Source: Himantopus leucocephalus
Taxonomy: Eukaryota; Chordata; Aves; Charadriiformes; Recurvirostridae
DNA length: 64,000 nucleotides
NCBI GenBank assembly: GCA_003993805.1
Contig: RSEF01000018.1
Span: 2,595,983 to 2,659,982, forward strand
Reading direction: 5' to 3'
This document shows, piece by piece, positions 45,401 through 60,146 of this stretch. Below the pieces are notes generated by a model. It made no database searches, was not told the DNA's origin, and was given only the letters and a program-made list of their open reading frames with translations. Positions within the stretch are counted from its first letter, which is position 1. Each line of letters starts with the position of its first letter. The position numbers and the translations under genes are program-made.

Positions 45401-48400
45401 TGGTGCTGGGCAACAGGATGGTTAACTAAGATGAGATATTTTTTTTTCCTTGTTTTGACTGAAGTACTCTGGAATGAGATGAGACGCATCCTAAGGAAAG
45501 GCTCAGGGCTCGACTAGGTTTTTCTCTGACTTCTCCGTGTTTGGAGGCCACCATGCCTCTTCTCTTTTAACTTATCAGATCTCGGTGCCAGATTATCTCT
45601 CTGCCAGCTTTTAGAAGCTCGGCTTAGTTGTCAGCAGCTTGTCTGCTAATAGGCACAACTGTTCTCCATCAAGGCTGTGTGAGCAAAGCATCTGGAAATG
45701 TGGAAATTCAGAGGAAATATCGCTGGTGAAACCCAACAGAGAAAACCCATGCAGATTGGGAGAGCGAACTGCCAAACTATAAATATTTATATAGTAAATG
45801 CATATGCTTGTGTGTAAATGAAGTGCTTATAAACCCCGTGAGCAATCCCCCAAACCTGTTTTGTGTACGTTTTAGTGTAGAAAATATATTTTAAACCTTT
45901 ATTTGGATGAGCGTATGTTTAGAGAGAAACCGCCAAGGTGTGTAAAGGCGCTGGCTGCCCGGCTGCCTTGCGCTGGAACAAGGCACTTACGGTCAGAGTT
46001 TCTTTTGCCTGATTGCAGTTATTTTAGTTACTTTTTTTTTTTTTTCTTTCTTTCTGAGAGCACAATTTGAGATATTTTGTACTTGGGTCATTTCTGCAGC
46101 CGTGAATCGATGATTGTTTTGCAAAACTAGATATTTTTTCTCTTAATGTAGCGAAACTGGGAGTTTTACTTGAACTTTTCACCACTCAGTTTAAAACAAG
46201 TGCTGAAGTGTAGAGCCAAGCAGAAAATTGTATTTACTAAATAGCACGGTTCTGCCAATTATTTTCACGATGTGTTCAGTGTTTAGATGACTTGTAAAAC
46301 ATAATTCGATTTCTTTCTAGTTTTAATATTCTGATTAACATAAGTAGGTGGGCTGAGCAGAGGTTTTGGTCGCTGCCTGTGCCCGGCTAGTCATCATTTT
46401 CAATGGCTATTTTCGTATCTGTCTCTCTTTTTTTTTTTTTTCCCCCCAGTACAACATGTAGACACAGTAACCATGTGCTTTTTCAGTTTTATTTCATGCT
46501 TCCTCTATAAATCTTATTTCATAAGAAGCATTACTAAATGTTGCAATTCATTTCACCACTTCATATTTAATGATTATCATGTAAGAGCATCTTGGGACTT
46601 GTCTACACGAGAACTGCAGCGTAATTAAATGGAGGTATACATTTAAGGACTTGCCTACCTAGGGAAATGCATTTGAATTTTCGCAGGATGTGAATTTTAA
46701 AGCATATTTATTTTTTTCCTCAGGAAGGTCTTTTATGGGTACTTTTGTTTTGGAATAAGAACTTTTTGTTGCAAGCTTGTTTTTGGAATTGCGGAGTTAG
46801 TGTTTCTCAGGTATATACACACACTGTCCTCACTGAAGAATTTGAAATCTGGCCCAAAAGTAGATGTTTCAGCAGATTATTTTTTTGTCATAGAAATACT
46901 ACAATGCTCATTTTAGTTCCAGTTTGTAATGATTTTTTATTATTATTATTTCAACAGTTTCCATGAGAGCGACTGATTTGATTTTTACAATCTTTCCTTG
47001 AAAGAATAGATTTTTATTTTTTAACTTTTTGATGCTTGCCAGGGCGCGTGCCGTCATGTACTGATCTGGGCTCTGGGACAAGCAAATTTAATTCTCTGTT
47101 TTATCTTACACTTGCCAGCAATGGTAGCCTGCTCTAATCGATGGGACCTTGACGCTGGACTTCCAGTCTTCTGTCTTCTTGCGATATATTCCTACTTTCC
47201 TGAATTAAGACGTTCAGGTTTTGGTCCAACGCTAAGGTACTGTCATGCAATTCCATTATCACAGAAAGACTTTTCGTCTTTCTCGGTTCAGTTCTGTGGA
47301 AAATGAACACAATGTGAAAAACTCCATGATGCGGCGTCTGACTTTAACCCCTTGTACAAAGACCCTCACTCACCCCTCCTGTTGAATCCGGGTGATTTTT
47401 TCTTCTTTTTTCCTTGTGGTTGAATAAAGCACTAGTCCCAACTCTCCAGTTTTAGTGAGTCAGAGCTTCCAGATCCCTGTGCCGGCACAGGCAGACAGGA
47501 GTGTGAAATAGTCCCCTGAAAAGCTCTCGGGGGGGCACTGGCACTCAGGGGAAATCAGGACACTGAGGTGCAGGGTTGATTATTTTATTTTTTTCCCCCT
47601 ATAGATACTCAGAAAACTTCATATTGGACTAGCACTTAGCAAACAAAGGTGACATTTGAGGCACCTGGAAGACAAATCTGACAAGTGTGGCATTTCCGTG
47701 TCAATATTAAAAAGCTCCTGCAAGTTCGGTGCTGGGGAGAGGTAATATCCATTGCGAGAGCTCCAGGAGTCGGGCGGGAGCGTTGAGCCCTTTCGGGTGG
47801 GCAGTGAGTTCGTGCTTTAATAACCTTTTATAGAAGGATGGTGCAGTTTTGCACGCTGGCATCACTCGGTTACTGCTTTGAGGTTCAGAAGTGCTGCCGG
47901 AGCTGGTGGCACTCGTGAGCAAGAAGCCGCGGTTAGGTTGAAGGGAACGAAGGGTGCCCAAGTTTTGAGTGGAAAGCACCAATTTATTCCAGCCCATTGG
48001 TGCTCATGCGGTGCTTAGGACAAATCTTGCTTATGTGTCACTATGTTTCTTATTATTGTTCTTTTATTTTAAGAATGGACTTGTAAAATAGAGAGCATCA
48101 TGCTGCCTTGTCCATATCTTTGACATCCTTTTGGCAAAAATTTTCTTGTTGCTAGAATCCAGGACTAAAACTATTGTTGTTTAAACTTCTAAAGCATTTG
48201 AAAGGATCACTGTCACAAAATAAATAAATTTAAGCAAGCAAGTAGGTCATTATGCCTTGAAAAGGAGGGGGGAGGTAATGCTGATTTGGTGTCTTAATTG
48301 GTTTCCAAGCTAAAATTAATAGTGTGTGGAATCCCTCTTAGTAACATGACTCAGAACTATTTATTTTTCAACTCCTCTTTTAACTCTAGCTGAGATTGAT

Positions 48401-51400
48401 GGGCGTGTTATCTTAGCATTTGGGAGATGCAAGCAGTATCGGAATGACAAACATTTCTTGACAGCTTTAGGAAGATGGATGATGTGATGCCCCTGCAACA
48501 GGTTTGGGTGTTTGTGCTTTCTAATGGGTCATCGTGAGACTCTTGCTTCACTTTCATTCTTAACGAAGGGGAAGGAAAGGTGAGACCTAATTATTGGTTT
48601 GAGATGTCTTTGCAACTTGACTTCTGAGTGTATAGGTCTGTCATCCAGCCCTTAGCAGAAGAGTGGAACGATGGCCATCCTCGCTTAATGGTCCCAGTTT
48701 GTGCCTTATGCTTTTAAAAAAGAAAAAAGTATCGGATTTTACCTGCAAAGCTGGTGCGAAGTGTTAAATGTACCTTGGATAGCTGTTATTATATTGTACC
48801 TCGTTACTGTATTTGGCAGATCTACGCATTCTGCAGAAAATCATGTTTTTCTGAAGAGAGATCCCTTACTGCAACTAACTTACTATGGGTGAAACCCTTT
48901 GGCTTGACCAGAAGCTTCATAGAGTTTTGTGAGCGACTCTTCCGTGTCTTTTGATCAGCAGAGCTGCGATAGCTTTAGAAGGAGAACACCTTGAAAACGT
49001 CGCAGACGTGGCCTGCCGCATCGCGTTTTCTTGAGAGTCTTTAGCAAACCGCTTCTGTGCGGGCTGAGGGCCCTTGGTTGAAACCCCACTGTTCACAGAA
49101 CAGCGACTTCATCTTTCGCTGTAGACTTTGGGGAGGTTTTGTGACTATTACATTCCTCAGCAGAGATGTGGCTTTACTCTGTGGTCTGTGAAATTAATAG
49201 AAAATAAATATATATTGTTAGGATATTGACAGCTTTCTGTTAAGCTCTGTGATGATGAGAGAGAGGAGAGTGATTTTTTTCTCGATTGCTTTGTTGCCAA
49301 GCTATTTTAAAAAATAAAGCTGGTGTTATACAAATGAAGTTACAATATTGCACTCACCAAGGTGCCTTTGATATTATCTCTTAACATTTAAAGCTCTTCA
49401 GAACATAAGAAACCAGACTCCTTTTGGCACTGAGAGCGCACGGCTGAGGGAAGCAGTGAGGCTGTTCTCTTGCCAGCGAAGTGTAAATCATGAAATCCCC
49501 CGCAGAGGTTTCTTGCTCTTTTTTCAGACATCTGAACAACAGGAAAAAGTTGTTTTTCAATTTTATTGTGAAGGGGATACTTGTAAACTCTCTCCTATAG
49601 ACCCGATAGATTCCCTATATGTGCCACATATAAAAATGTGACTTGAAACTCTTCCTGATATCAACTCTTTAAATACTTTAAAGGAATAACTCTTGAGGAA
49701 TGAATTTATTAATATTAAGAGGTCGGAGCTGTGGGTAAGTCCAGCAGATCAGTTCTGCGACAGTTGGACGATGTTACCGTACCGTGTTTCTGAGGCACGT
49801 CGGTAAACGCTGATGCCACTTTACACCCCTGTTCACATTTAGGCTTTTTTATTGGCTGCGTTACAGTGTTCCCAGATTTCATTCCTTGTGGGTTTTTTGG
49901 GTTTTTGTTAGTTTTTTTTTTTTTTTTAATATTTTAGCCAGAAGGAGCTACAAATTTTTCTTTTGCTAAATACAGATGGACCAAAGCAAATTATTTTTCA
50001 CAGGTGCCGGTAACTTCAGGTACAAAAGCTAATTTATTTCCCAAACTAAAAGATGTTTCGAATAAGTAATTTATGTATATGCAACTCCATAAATAATCTT
50101 TCCATAGCCCAAAGCGGGCAAGCCTTCTGCTTTACGTACGGTGCTACTTTTGTCTGTCTTGTAAGAAAAAAAGCATTGCTAACAGGACGTGTCAGCCGTA
50201 AGGAGTTAAAGCAAACACATCAACGTGTGATATAAGAGACGGGTTTATGGATTAATATTCGGGTGCCTGGCAGGAAACACATTGCAGTGGATTAGTATTC
50301 TTATCATTTGAGTGACAAATTATAAAAAGCTGATTAAAATGACCCGGGTGCTGGACACATGGGTTGGAGCCAGGAGCTGTGTGGAAGTGATTTAAATCTC
50401 ACCTCTCCACTTCCTTGCGCTAATCTCCTGGGCAAGAGCAGACCACCAGCCAGGCTGCTTTATTTTATAGCCCTCTCTAGTAGTCACAGGGGACTGACAA
50501 GCAGCTGATGCTGATAGTCTGGAGGGCCATCTCGTTACCTGCCCCTTTTACCACTGCCCCGCTAAAGCCAGGAGCTCAGGATCCATCCCCCTGTTAGCTA
50601 CGAGGGAGAAATAAAGGCTTTGCGTCTCAATTAGAGCAGCTCCTGCCTCTGCCCCCTCTCACGTGCCATCTGGAGGAGGCGCGTGTCTCCCGCTTGACTG
50701 TGCATCTCCCTCTTGACTTAAGCGCTTGCATTGGGCAGCAGAAATACTTCCCCAAGAGTTCCCAAGTAACGGCTTTATTCCAACCACAGGAATTTGTCTA
50801 AGCCATCTTCAGTATCGGATTTTATCTGCGGTGGTGCTCAAAGCAGCTGCACTGTGTCCAGAGGACCTGGCCCTGTGTATTTTAGGACATATAGTAACTT
50901 AAACCAGATACTGACCTTGTGCAATTCCTATCTTCAGCGAAGAGATTGTTATTTGAAGTTTTGTTTGTTTTTTAAATTATACGTTGCACTCATGGCATGC
51001 TGGCGTCGTGACAAATATGATTTAATACAAAGGAATCTCTTCGAGAAAATGGCTTTGCAGAGTGATTCAGAGTGTATTCGGGTAGGCATAAAGGTGGTAT
51101 TTTTCTTCAACTCTAGTAATTGTTCCTAAAATATATAGAAATGAAATAATTCCTGAAAAACAGAAAGTATGTACCTCTGCATCTGACATCTGCTTATAAT
51201 TCATCATTAAAATCTTGCAAGTGTCCTGCATGGGTGGGTGACGGATTTGGGGTGACCACAGTCCAGCGGTGAAGTGTGCGTGGGGATGTTGAGTTTTCTC
51301 TTATTCTACCAGGGCGGTGCAATGCGTAGAGATGAACGTTGCTTCGTTGCCTCATCTCCATGAGAGAGGGAACAGTTTAACCCCTAAACGGGAGACGCAC

Positions 51401-53744
51401 CATCGGGTTGCTGCTTCTGTCTTGGGGTACGTGATGCACCAGCTCAGCGGTGGGAGCTGAGCCACAGCTTCACCCTTTCCCTCTCCTGTCCTCATGTCCC
51501 GGGTGACCTGATCCAGTGACACAGACCAAAAAATGAAAAGATCCAGAGGAAAATTAGTGATTTTTTTTTTTTTTTTTATTGGCCGGATCAGGTCGTTCTG
51601 TGGGTGCAGTTGGTTGGGTCGCTGCAAGGGAAGGGCAGGAGGTGTTTGTCTAACTGGGGGCTCAGGCGTGAATCATGTTTTTTAGCGATTTTCATTTTAA
51701 GATGAAAAGGATGAGCCTAATGGTGACGAAGCCCATGCCCAAAAGGAAAAGCTGGGAAGGCATTCAATGCAGCGTGTCCTGTGCTTCGGAAATTGCTCCC
51801 TTCGGTTCAAGAAGCCCAAACACGTTGCCGGGCAAACGCCTGCCCTCCTGGGATTGGGGCTGGAGGAAGGCTTGGGGTAAGGAGCTTTGTTTGCGGATGC
51901 ATTAATTGTGTGCTACATAAAAAGGACTTGTTGGTGGTAAATATTTAATATTATTAGAAGTCTTTGGCAGCTGGCCAGAAAACAGTATTCCTTCCCGTGG
52001 AAGCTCTTTCTCCAAGGTGGATCGCGTAAGGTGAGAGCCTGTTTGCAGTGTCCACTTTGCGTTTCCCCTGAAGCTGTGGCTCCCCTCTGTGAGGCCTCGG
52101 GAATACCCTGTTTAGGTGGCTCACAGTGTCAGCAGTTTGGAAGATTGAACAGCTTATAAAATAAGGGCCCGGGTTTATTTTTATTATTGTTTCATTTTTG
52201 TTACAAAATCTTCTTAGCAAAATAGGATTTTAGTGGGAAGAGCTGAGCTCATTGGTGGTCACCCAACCTGTTTCCTCTTTACCAAAACAGGAGATTCACC
52301 TTTTTTCTCCCATTTCAAGTCTTGGAAAAAAATGAGATGAAATGAGGTGGTGGGTTTTTTTTTTCATGCATTGATGCTAGCAAATTTGATTCAAAGATGA
52401 AGACAAGAAAAATGCTGTATGTAGGGGTAAAACAGCTGGAGTAATTTGGTGCAAATGCCCCATTATTTCATTCAAAGTTATTCATACAACTGAAGACCAC
52501 GTGTAGTCCTTAATTATCTTTTCCTGCTTTGTTAATTCCTCGCTTACTGCACCCCCGGGGTCTTCCCTTTCACCCTCGCTGCCTTTACGCGGGTGAATGC
52601 CGCGAGCGCGTCCACGCCTGCAGCGACAGCGGTTCATCATGCTGGGCTTCTGTGGTTACAGCCATCGTGTTTTGGGATGCGTCCGTCATCCTCACCTCCG
52701 TCGTGACAGGAGGCACGGATGGAGCAGCAGTTAGGACCATGTCACTTTGACACTCCTGAGTGTTAACACAGTTGTGCGCTTTCCAAGCTCCTTCTGACGG
52801 TACTTCTGATACCGCCAAAGGATGGTGTTTGGCCAAAGTGCTGATGAAGAGGCCACTAAGCTGCAAGAGTTTAATGACTGCTTGTTTTGTTGGTCAGACC
52901 CGCTAAAAGGATTTGGATGAGCTGAAAACAAATAGAGAGCAGCGTGCCAGGGGATGCGGGCACTGCTGCCAGCTCAGGGCACATAACTGCAGTGAAACAC
53001 CTCGGGGCGGGGGAAATCTCAGTTTTGGGGTAGTGGATGTCTCTGAGGAGCCTTAGAAAAGTCACACGCTTGTAAGTGGTCAAAGAAACAGCAACGTGTC
53101 ATCTCTTGAGCGCTTAAAAGCAGAGCCCGCGTGATAGGTCGTTAATCTGAGGGGACAAATCGGTGCTAATTGAAGGCTCTGAGGCTTTGCATTCTCCATC
53201 CTGAAAATACGTTTCTGAAATGATGCGTTTCTTTGCAGTTACCTCCAGTTCTCTTCCCTGTACACAGCAATGAGCTTCTAAACACTGCCTGATAAGAAGA
53301 ACGTGTCTTTAGTGGAAGCTTTTTTTTAAAAAAAAAAAAAAAATAAATTAAACTGTGGCATCTGCTTTCCCTAGCAGAACTTTCTTGGGTTCGCTGGGAC
53401 ATGACCGTTTGGGGTTTCGCTGCCCTTCTCTATCTGTAAGTAACATTGTTCAGGCTTGCATCAATCTCGTTTTTAATTAGAATCCTCTTTGAAATGGAAA
53501 ATATTAAAGCAGATCTATAGCTAGACTGGGAACTGCAGAGCCAGAGGGTTTTCAGATACTGCCTTTAAAAAAAGTAAAAAAAAAAAAAAAGAAAAAAAGC
53601 CATTTCTAATCCTTAAAATATTTGCCTTGCTTTATTTTCATATCTTGAAGACAAACAGGTGCTGTGTGCCCTTTATGATTCTCAAATATACAATCTCCAA
53701 GCCAGCAATCTCTAAAGCCTTCCCTTGTTTGTACAATTAGGGTG
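45401..53744. other. 8.3 kb intron segment, nothing coding
   Basis: AT-rich with several long T runs (46028-46043, 46429-46440, 49912-49927, 51561-51577), T8A16 at 53320-53343 and an A-rich tract at 53567-53598. A GC-richer, CpG-bearing patch lies at 52545-52640. Open frames overlap on both strands and none has a domain I know. Confidence 0.5.
53320..53343. repeat. T8-A16 homopolymer junction
   Basis: Eight Ts followed at once by sixteen As, a self-complementary low-complexity tract prone to slippage and to assembly error. Confidence 0.85.
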
Positions 53745-53856
53745 GGATTTTCAGAATCACTCAGTGTTGGTCTGTCTCTGCTCTCATTGAAGCCAAACTG
53801 CCATTGACTGCAGTGAGAATAGTGTTAGATCAGTACATGAGTGCTTTGGAAAATCC
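53745..53856. mobile_element. fold-back, MITE-like relic of about 112 bp
   Basis: The two ends are inverted copies: GGATTTTCAGAATCACTCAG at 53745 versus the complement of ...GAGTGCTTTGGAAAATCC ending at 53856, which reads GGATTTTCCAAAGCACTC. The centre is also inverted: TCTCATTGAAGCCAA at about 53782 versus the complement of ...TTGACTGCAGTGAGA, which reads TCTCACTGCAGTCAA. Nearly the whole unit therefore folds on itself, as in old non-autonomous DNA transposons. The CATTGA(A/C)...CAATGG core is a sequence style I recall from ancient sauropsid interspersed palindromes, but I cannot name the family. The direction cannot be assigned. Confidence 0.6.
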
Positions 53857-56800
53857 TTCCCTTCGTGGTTTTTTTTTTTAGTCACATCTGTGTACAATTG
53901 AATAAAAAGACCTTTGTAATATACTTTAATTATTCTTTGTTGTTTTCATATAAAAGTGATTGAAAGGAAACCAGAAGAAAACCTATAATAATAATCTTGA
54001 CTTTGATCTTATTTACCATAAATTATATGTTATGTTTTTCTTCTCCTTTTATGTAATTATATATGACTTTATCACAATGTGAGATAAATCACTGAAAACA
54101 TGAGGAGTAGAAATAATTAGGTAATATGGAGGGAAAGAGCACTCGCTGAGGAAGGAACTCAGCTCTTTGTGGTCCGATGGGTTTCCAGTGCTGCGTATGG
54201 CAACTTTCCTTTGAATGCATGGGAAAACCGGGACGCTTCACCTGAAAGGCTAGTGCTAAAACCTGATGAATTTGGAGTCTGCGTGGCCAGCTGTGAGGAA
54301 TGGCTTTCTGGATGTCACCTACCCAGGAGACCTCAGGTTATTGTCCAGGTATCCAGACTCTGTTCTCCACCTGGTTTTGGTCCACCCACTCCTCCCTGCT
54401 TCATGCGCCTTTTTGGTTTCCAGCATTTGTTTCACTGATGTTTCTGGTTAACTGCTCGCTCTTTGGCAATTCCAAAGAAAGCCAAAGAGGATCAGAGCTT
54501 ACTGTAGCGCAGGGGAAATCCGAGAACCTCAGAAGCATCTAAATCAACAAGACCAATATTTGCAAGAGTTGCCTTATACAGCCCAGTTTCGCCCCTGGCT
54601 GTAGAGATTCAGTGAAGTGCTCAAGTGGGAGTGGGAGTCCAGTTGTACTGGTCGTTATTTTCATTGTATTAGAAATGTTTCTTTGGGTCTGCAGCACGAG
54701 ATTTTAGCTGAGGGGAGAGGCTTTGGCCACCACCCGCACCCATCTCCGTAGCTCGTCTCCACCTCCCCAGGGTGACGGAAGGCACGGAGGAGTTTGGAGA
54801 CCAGCAGTACTTCACTGCAGGAAGAGGTGACTGCTCTTTGGTAACAACCTCATCTTCTTGTTTGCTCGTTAGTGCCATAGATTCATCCAGACTGCCCTTC
54901 AGAGAGGCTTCGGAGAGAAATATGTACATCCAGAGGGCAGTTCTGCTGCCAAAGAGCACATGGAAGCCTGCTCAGATGCAGGGGTGGTTGTGCAATGGGA
55001 AGACCTCTGAGTTGCGTTCAATTAAATTGTCTTTTAGTAGCAGGGTTCCGCTCCATCTTTAGACTCGTGGGATTATCGGTTCTGATGTAAATATGTGTTT
55101 AGCATTAGAGTAAAATGTTATGTCAATACATGGAAGACCAGTTGCCTATTTCAGCCGCTGCTGTTTCCACCATGTGTCACAGATTAGAGCTGGCCCTGGA
55201 CGGGGGCCAGGCTGGTGCTCGAGACGCTCTAAATCCAAAGCGGTATATGAGGGACGTTTACTAGCCTAAGTGTGGGTGATCTGTTTGATAAACTAGATGG
55301 CATATTGTTCCTCTTAATGCACTCTATTTGTGTCTTGTGTGGCCAGGCGTAAAGGTATTGAACCGTCATAATTCCATGTTTAGAATCTCTCCCGCGGGAA
55401 TGACCACGGATGGCAAACGCAGCATGTGCTCAGGGCTTTCCGTCCGCTCCGCTGACTTAATTAACTGCAGATAGTCAGGTCACTGTCTTTGAAAACTTAA
55501 TAGGTGGTGTCGGTGTTTAACTGATGATACGGAAAGAGAGGATGTCCCAACTCTGGAAAGGCACAGGACACTCTCTCGCTCTTTCTGTGTCCTGTTAGTC
55601 CTTGGAGTGCCAGCGTAGCGAAATGCCATCTGCATCTGCAAGGTGATGCTGTGGGAATCTTGGCTTAGTCCAAATAAAATTATTAATCTATGTGTTCCCC
55701 TGGAAGTCTGAATGATTAGCTACCCTCTGCATTTGCTGCTGTTTCCAGGAGGTAGCTTGAAAATATTAAACGTTCTTTAAAATTTCACTTAAAAACAAAG
55801 TGGAAACCAATATGAAGAAGCTGAAGGAAAAAACCCCATGAGTGCAAACAGCTATAAGCAGTAATGTGACAGCTAATCTAAGAATTGTTGGATGTTTAAG
55901 ATATAATTACTGTATATTAACTAGATGAGATCTACACAAAGAGTCTGATGAGCCTGCCAGAGAAATAAACCACAAAGTACTCGCTGGCCTGATTTATTTT
56001 TTTCCATCATCATGTTTTAAATGTTCATGCATACTGATTAAAATTTAGGTTAGGGTCTTGAAAGCTGTTGCCAAGTTTTGTCGCTCAGGGATTTTTAGAT
56101 GCTGTAGATTTAACCCTCTGTCTGTCCTTTTGATGGCTAGCTTCCCAAATACCTAGGGCAGATAGTCTTCTGCCTTGTCCAGCTGAAGCGATGCAGTCAG
56201 ACTTCCTGAGGAAAAAGCCTCTTGAGTGCTTCTAAAATATTTATTTATCCAAGATTCCTCTTACTGAATTTACGGTTTGCTAAACCAGGCAGTACTGTGT
56301 TGGCCTGGCATGAGATAATATGTTTGAGTTCACTCTTTCACTCCTATGGAATGATATTTGAGATGCACATTTTTTTCATTTTTTTCCTAGAATATCAGGG
56401 GAAAATAATTTGAAGTGGAGAGAGAATTTTGCTGAACATCTGGGAGCAAAATGGGGAAAGTTTGATAAATAGCATCTTGCTGACATGTAATGGCAACTAG
56501 CTCAGTGAAAGAATCTGGGGCATTGCAAATAAAAGGACTTTTCTTAACTGTGGTTCAATCGGATATGTAGTTTCGTGCGTACAGTTGACAGTAACAGATT
56601 ATTCAGATTGTCCGATTTAAAAAAGCAAAAAAATTCAGACTTCAGTCATGCAGTAATCTTAATTTCGGGAGCAGCCGTGTCTGTATACAACAGACACGGA
56701 TATTTTTTGACTACTTAACTCAGCAGAAGTTTCTGGTTCAAAATGTATATTCTATTCAGGGATTAACTACAATATTAAATATATGGAAATACCTCATACA

Positions 56801-57520
56801 CTGATTACGGTATTGTCATGTTATACTGATAACTGCGTAAGTTTGAATTCTTTCAACAGTGTTTAGTGTCCAACTGTTCTTCATTTCAGTCATTTTATGT
56901 TTGAGACACACTGAGTTTAAAACTTATGCGTTATTTTGATTTTATGCATCGCGCATGGAATACCTTTATCCATAAGCTTAAATACTCTCAAATGAACCAG
57001 AATCTCCTCACATGCACAAGTTTACACTGGGAGTAAGCTCATGGCAGTCAGACTTTGCAAATAGAAATAAAGGGAAAATTGTGTCTTTAAAAACGAAGCA
57101 AAACTGAGCGTAGCTCAAAATATTTTCAGGAGAAAAGACTTTAGCTGTATAGAATTCTTCCCTTGTATTGCTCTACCAGTCTGATGTCAAATGACATTTT
57201 TTCTTCATTTAACATAATTGTCTCTGAAATGTAACAGTGAAACAAACCATTAGCAAAATGCTGAGCTGTCAGAAGCAATCACTGGTTTCGGATCCGACCG
57301 GGGTGCTTTCCCTCCTCCGAAGGTACTCATTGCGGTTTCCTATAGAGGTTCTTTGTGAAGTGTCCAGCACTTCAAGGGCAGCGTTGGAGCCCTGCAGATC
57401 CCCCTGCCGGGGCTCTGGGCCTTGGGCTTGTAGCTGCCCCACAGAGTCCTCTCTGCTCTTCTTCTAAACCAGGGTCTCCACCGACTTCGGTTGTAGCTGG
57501 GAGTGACTGTTGCCGCTGCA
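53857..57520. other. intron segment, nothing coding
   Basis: AT-rich intron with short frames on both strands. It contains a perfect 9-bp hairpin at 56675-56699. No gene is supported. Confidence 0.5.
56675..56699. repeat. perfect 9-bp hairpin, 7-base loop
   Basis: CCGTGTCTG (56675-56683) and CAGACACGG (56691-56699) are exact inverted copies around TATACAA. It lies in AT-rich sequence. The stem is too short for a pre-miRNA. Confidence 0.65.
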
Positions 57521-57771
57521 GATCGTAGAATCATTTCGGTTGGAAGACACCTTTAAGATCGTCAAGTCCAACCGTTAACCCAGCACTGCCAAACCCACCA
57601 CCAAACCACGTCCCTCAGCACCGCGTCTGCTCNNNNNNNNNNNNNNNNNNNNNNNNNNNNNNNNNNNNNNNNNNNNNNNNNNNNNNNNNNNNNNNNNNNN
57701 NNNNNNNNNNNNNNNNNNNNNNNNNNNNNNNNTTGGTGTCATCTGCGAACTTACTGAGGGTGCACTCGATC
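57521..57771 (-). mobile_element. CR1 LINE broken by an assembly gap
   Basis: GATCGTAGAATCATTTCGGT at 57521 begins the CR1 3' end in antisense, followed by AACCGTTAACCCAGCACTGC-type avian CR1 sequence to 57632. After the 100-N gap, TTGGTGTCATCTGCGAACTT and ACTGAGGGTGCACTCGATCC (57733-57768) are a more 5' part of the same CR1 type in the same orientation. In a full CR1 these parts lie several hundred bases apart, so the gap probably hides that much CR1. It differs in its 3' sequence from the copy at 40218-40916, so it belongs to another subfamily. Confidence 0.85.
57633..57732. other. assembly gap, 100 Ns
   Basis: Exactly 100 Ns, placed inside a CR1 copy. Repeat-induced breakage of the assembly is the likely cause. 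Confidence 0.97.

Positions 57772-60146
<2,375 letters not shown>

Noticed and set aside
56675..56699. microRNA precursor
   Set aside because: The perfect stem is only 9 bp and does not extend; precursors need about 25-30 paired bases.
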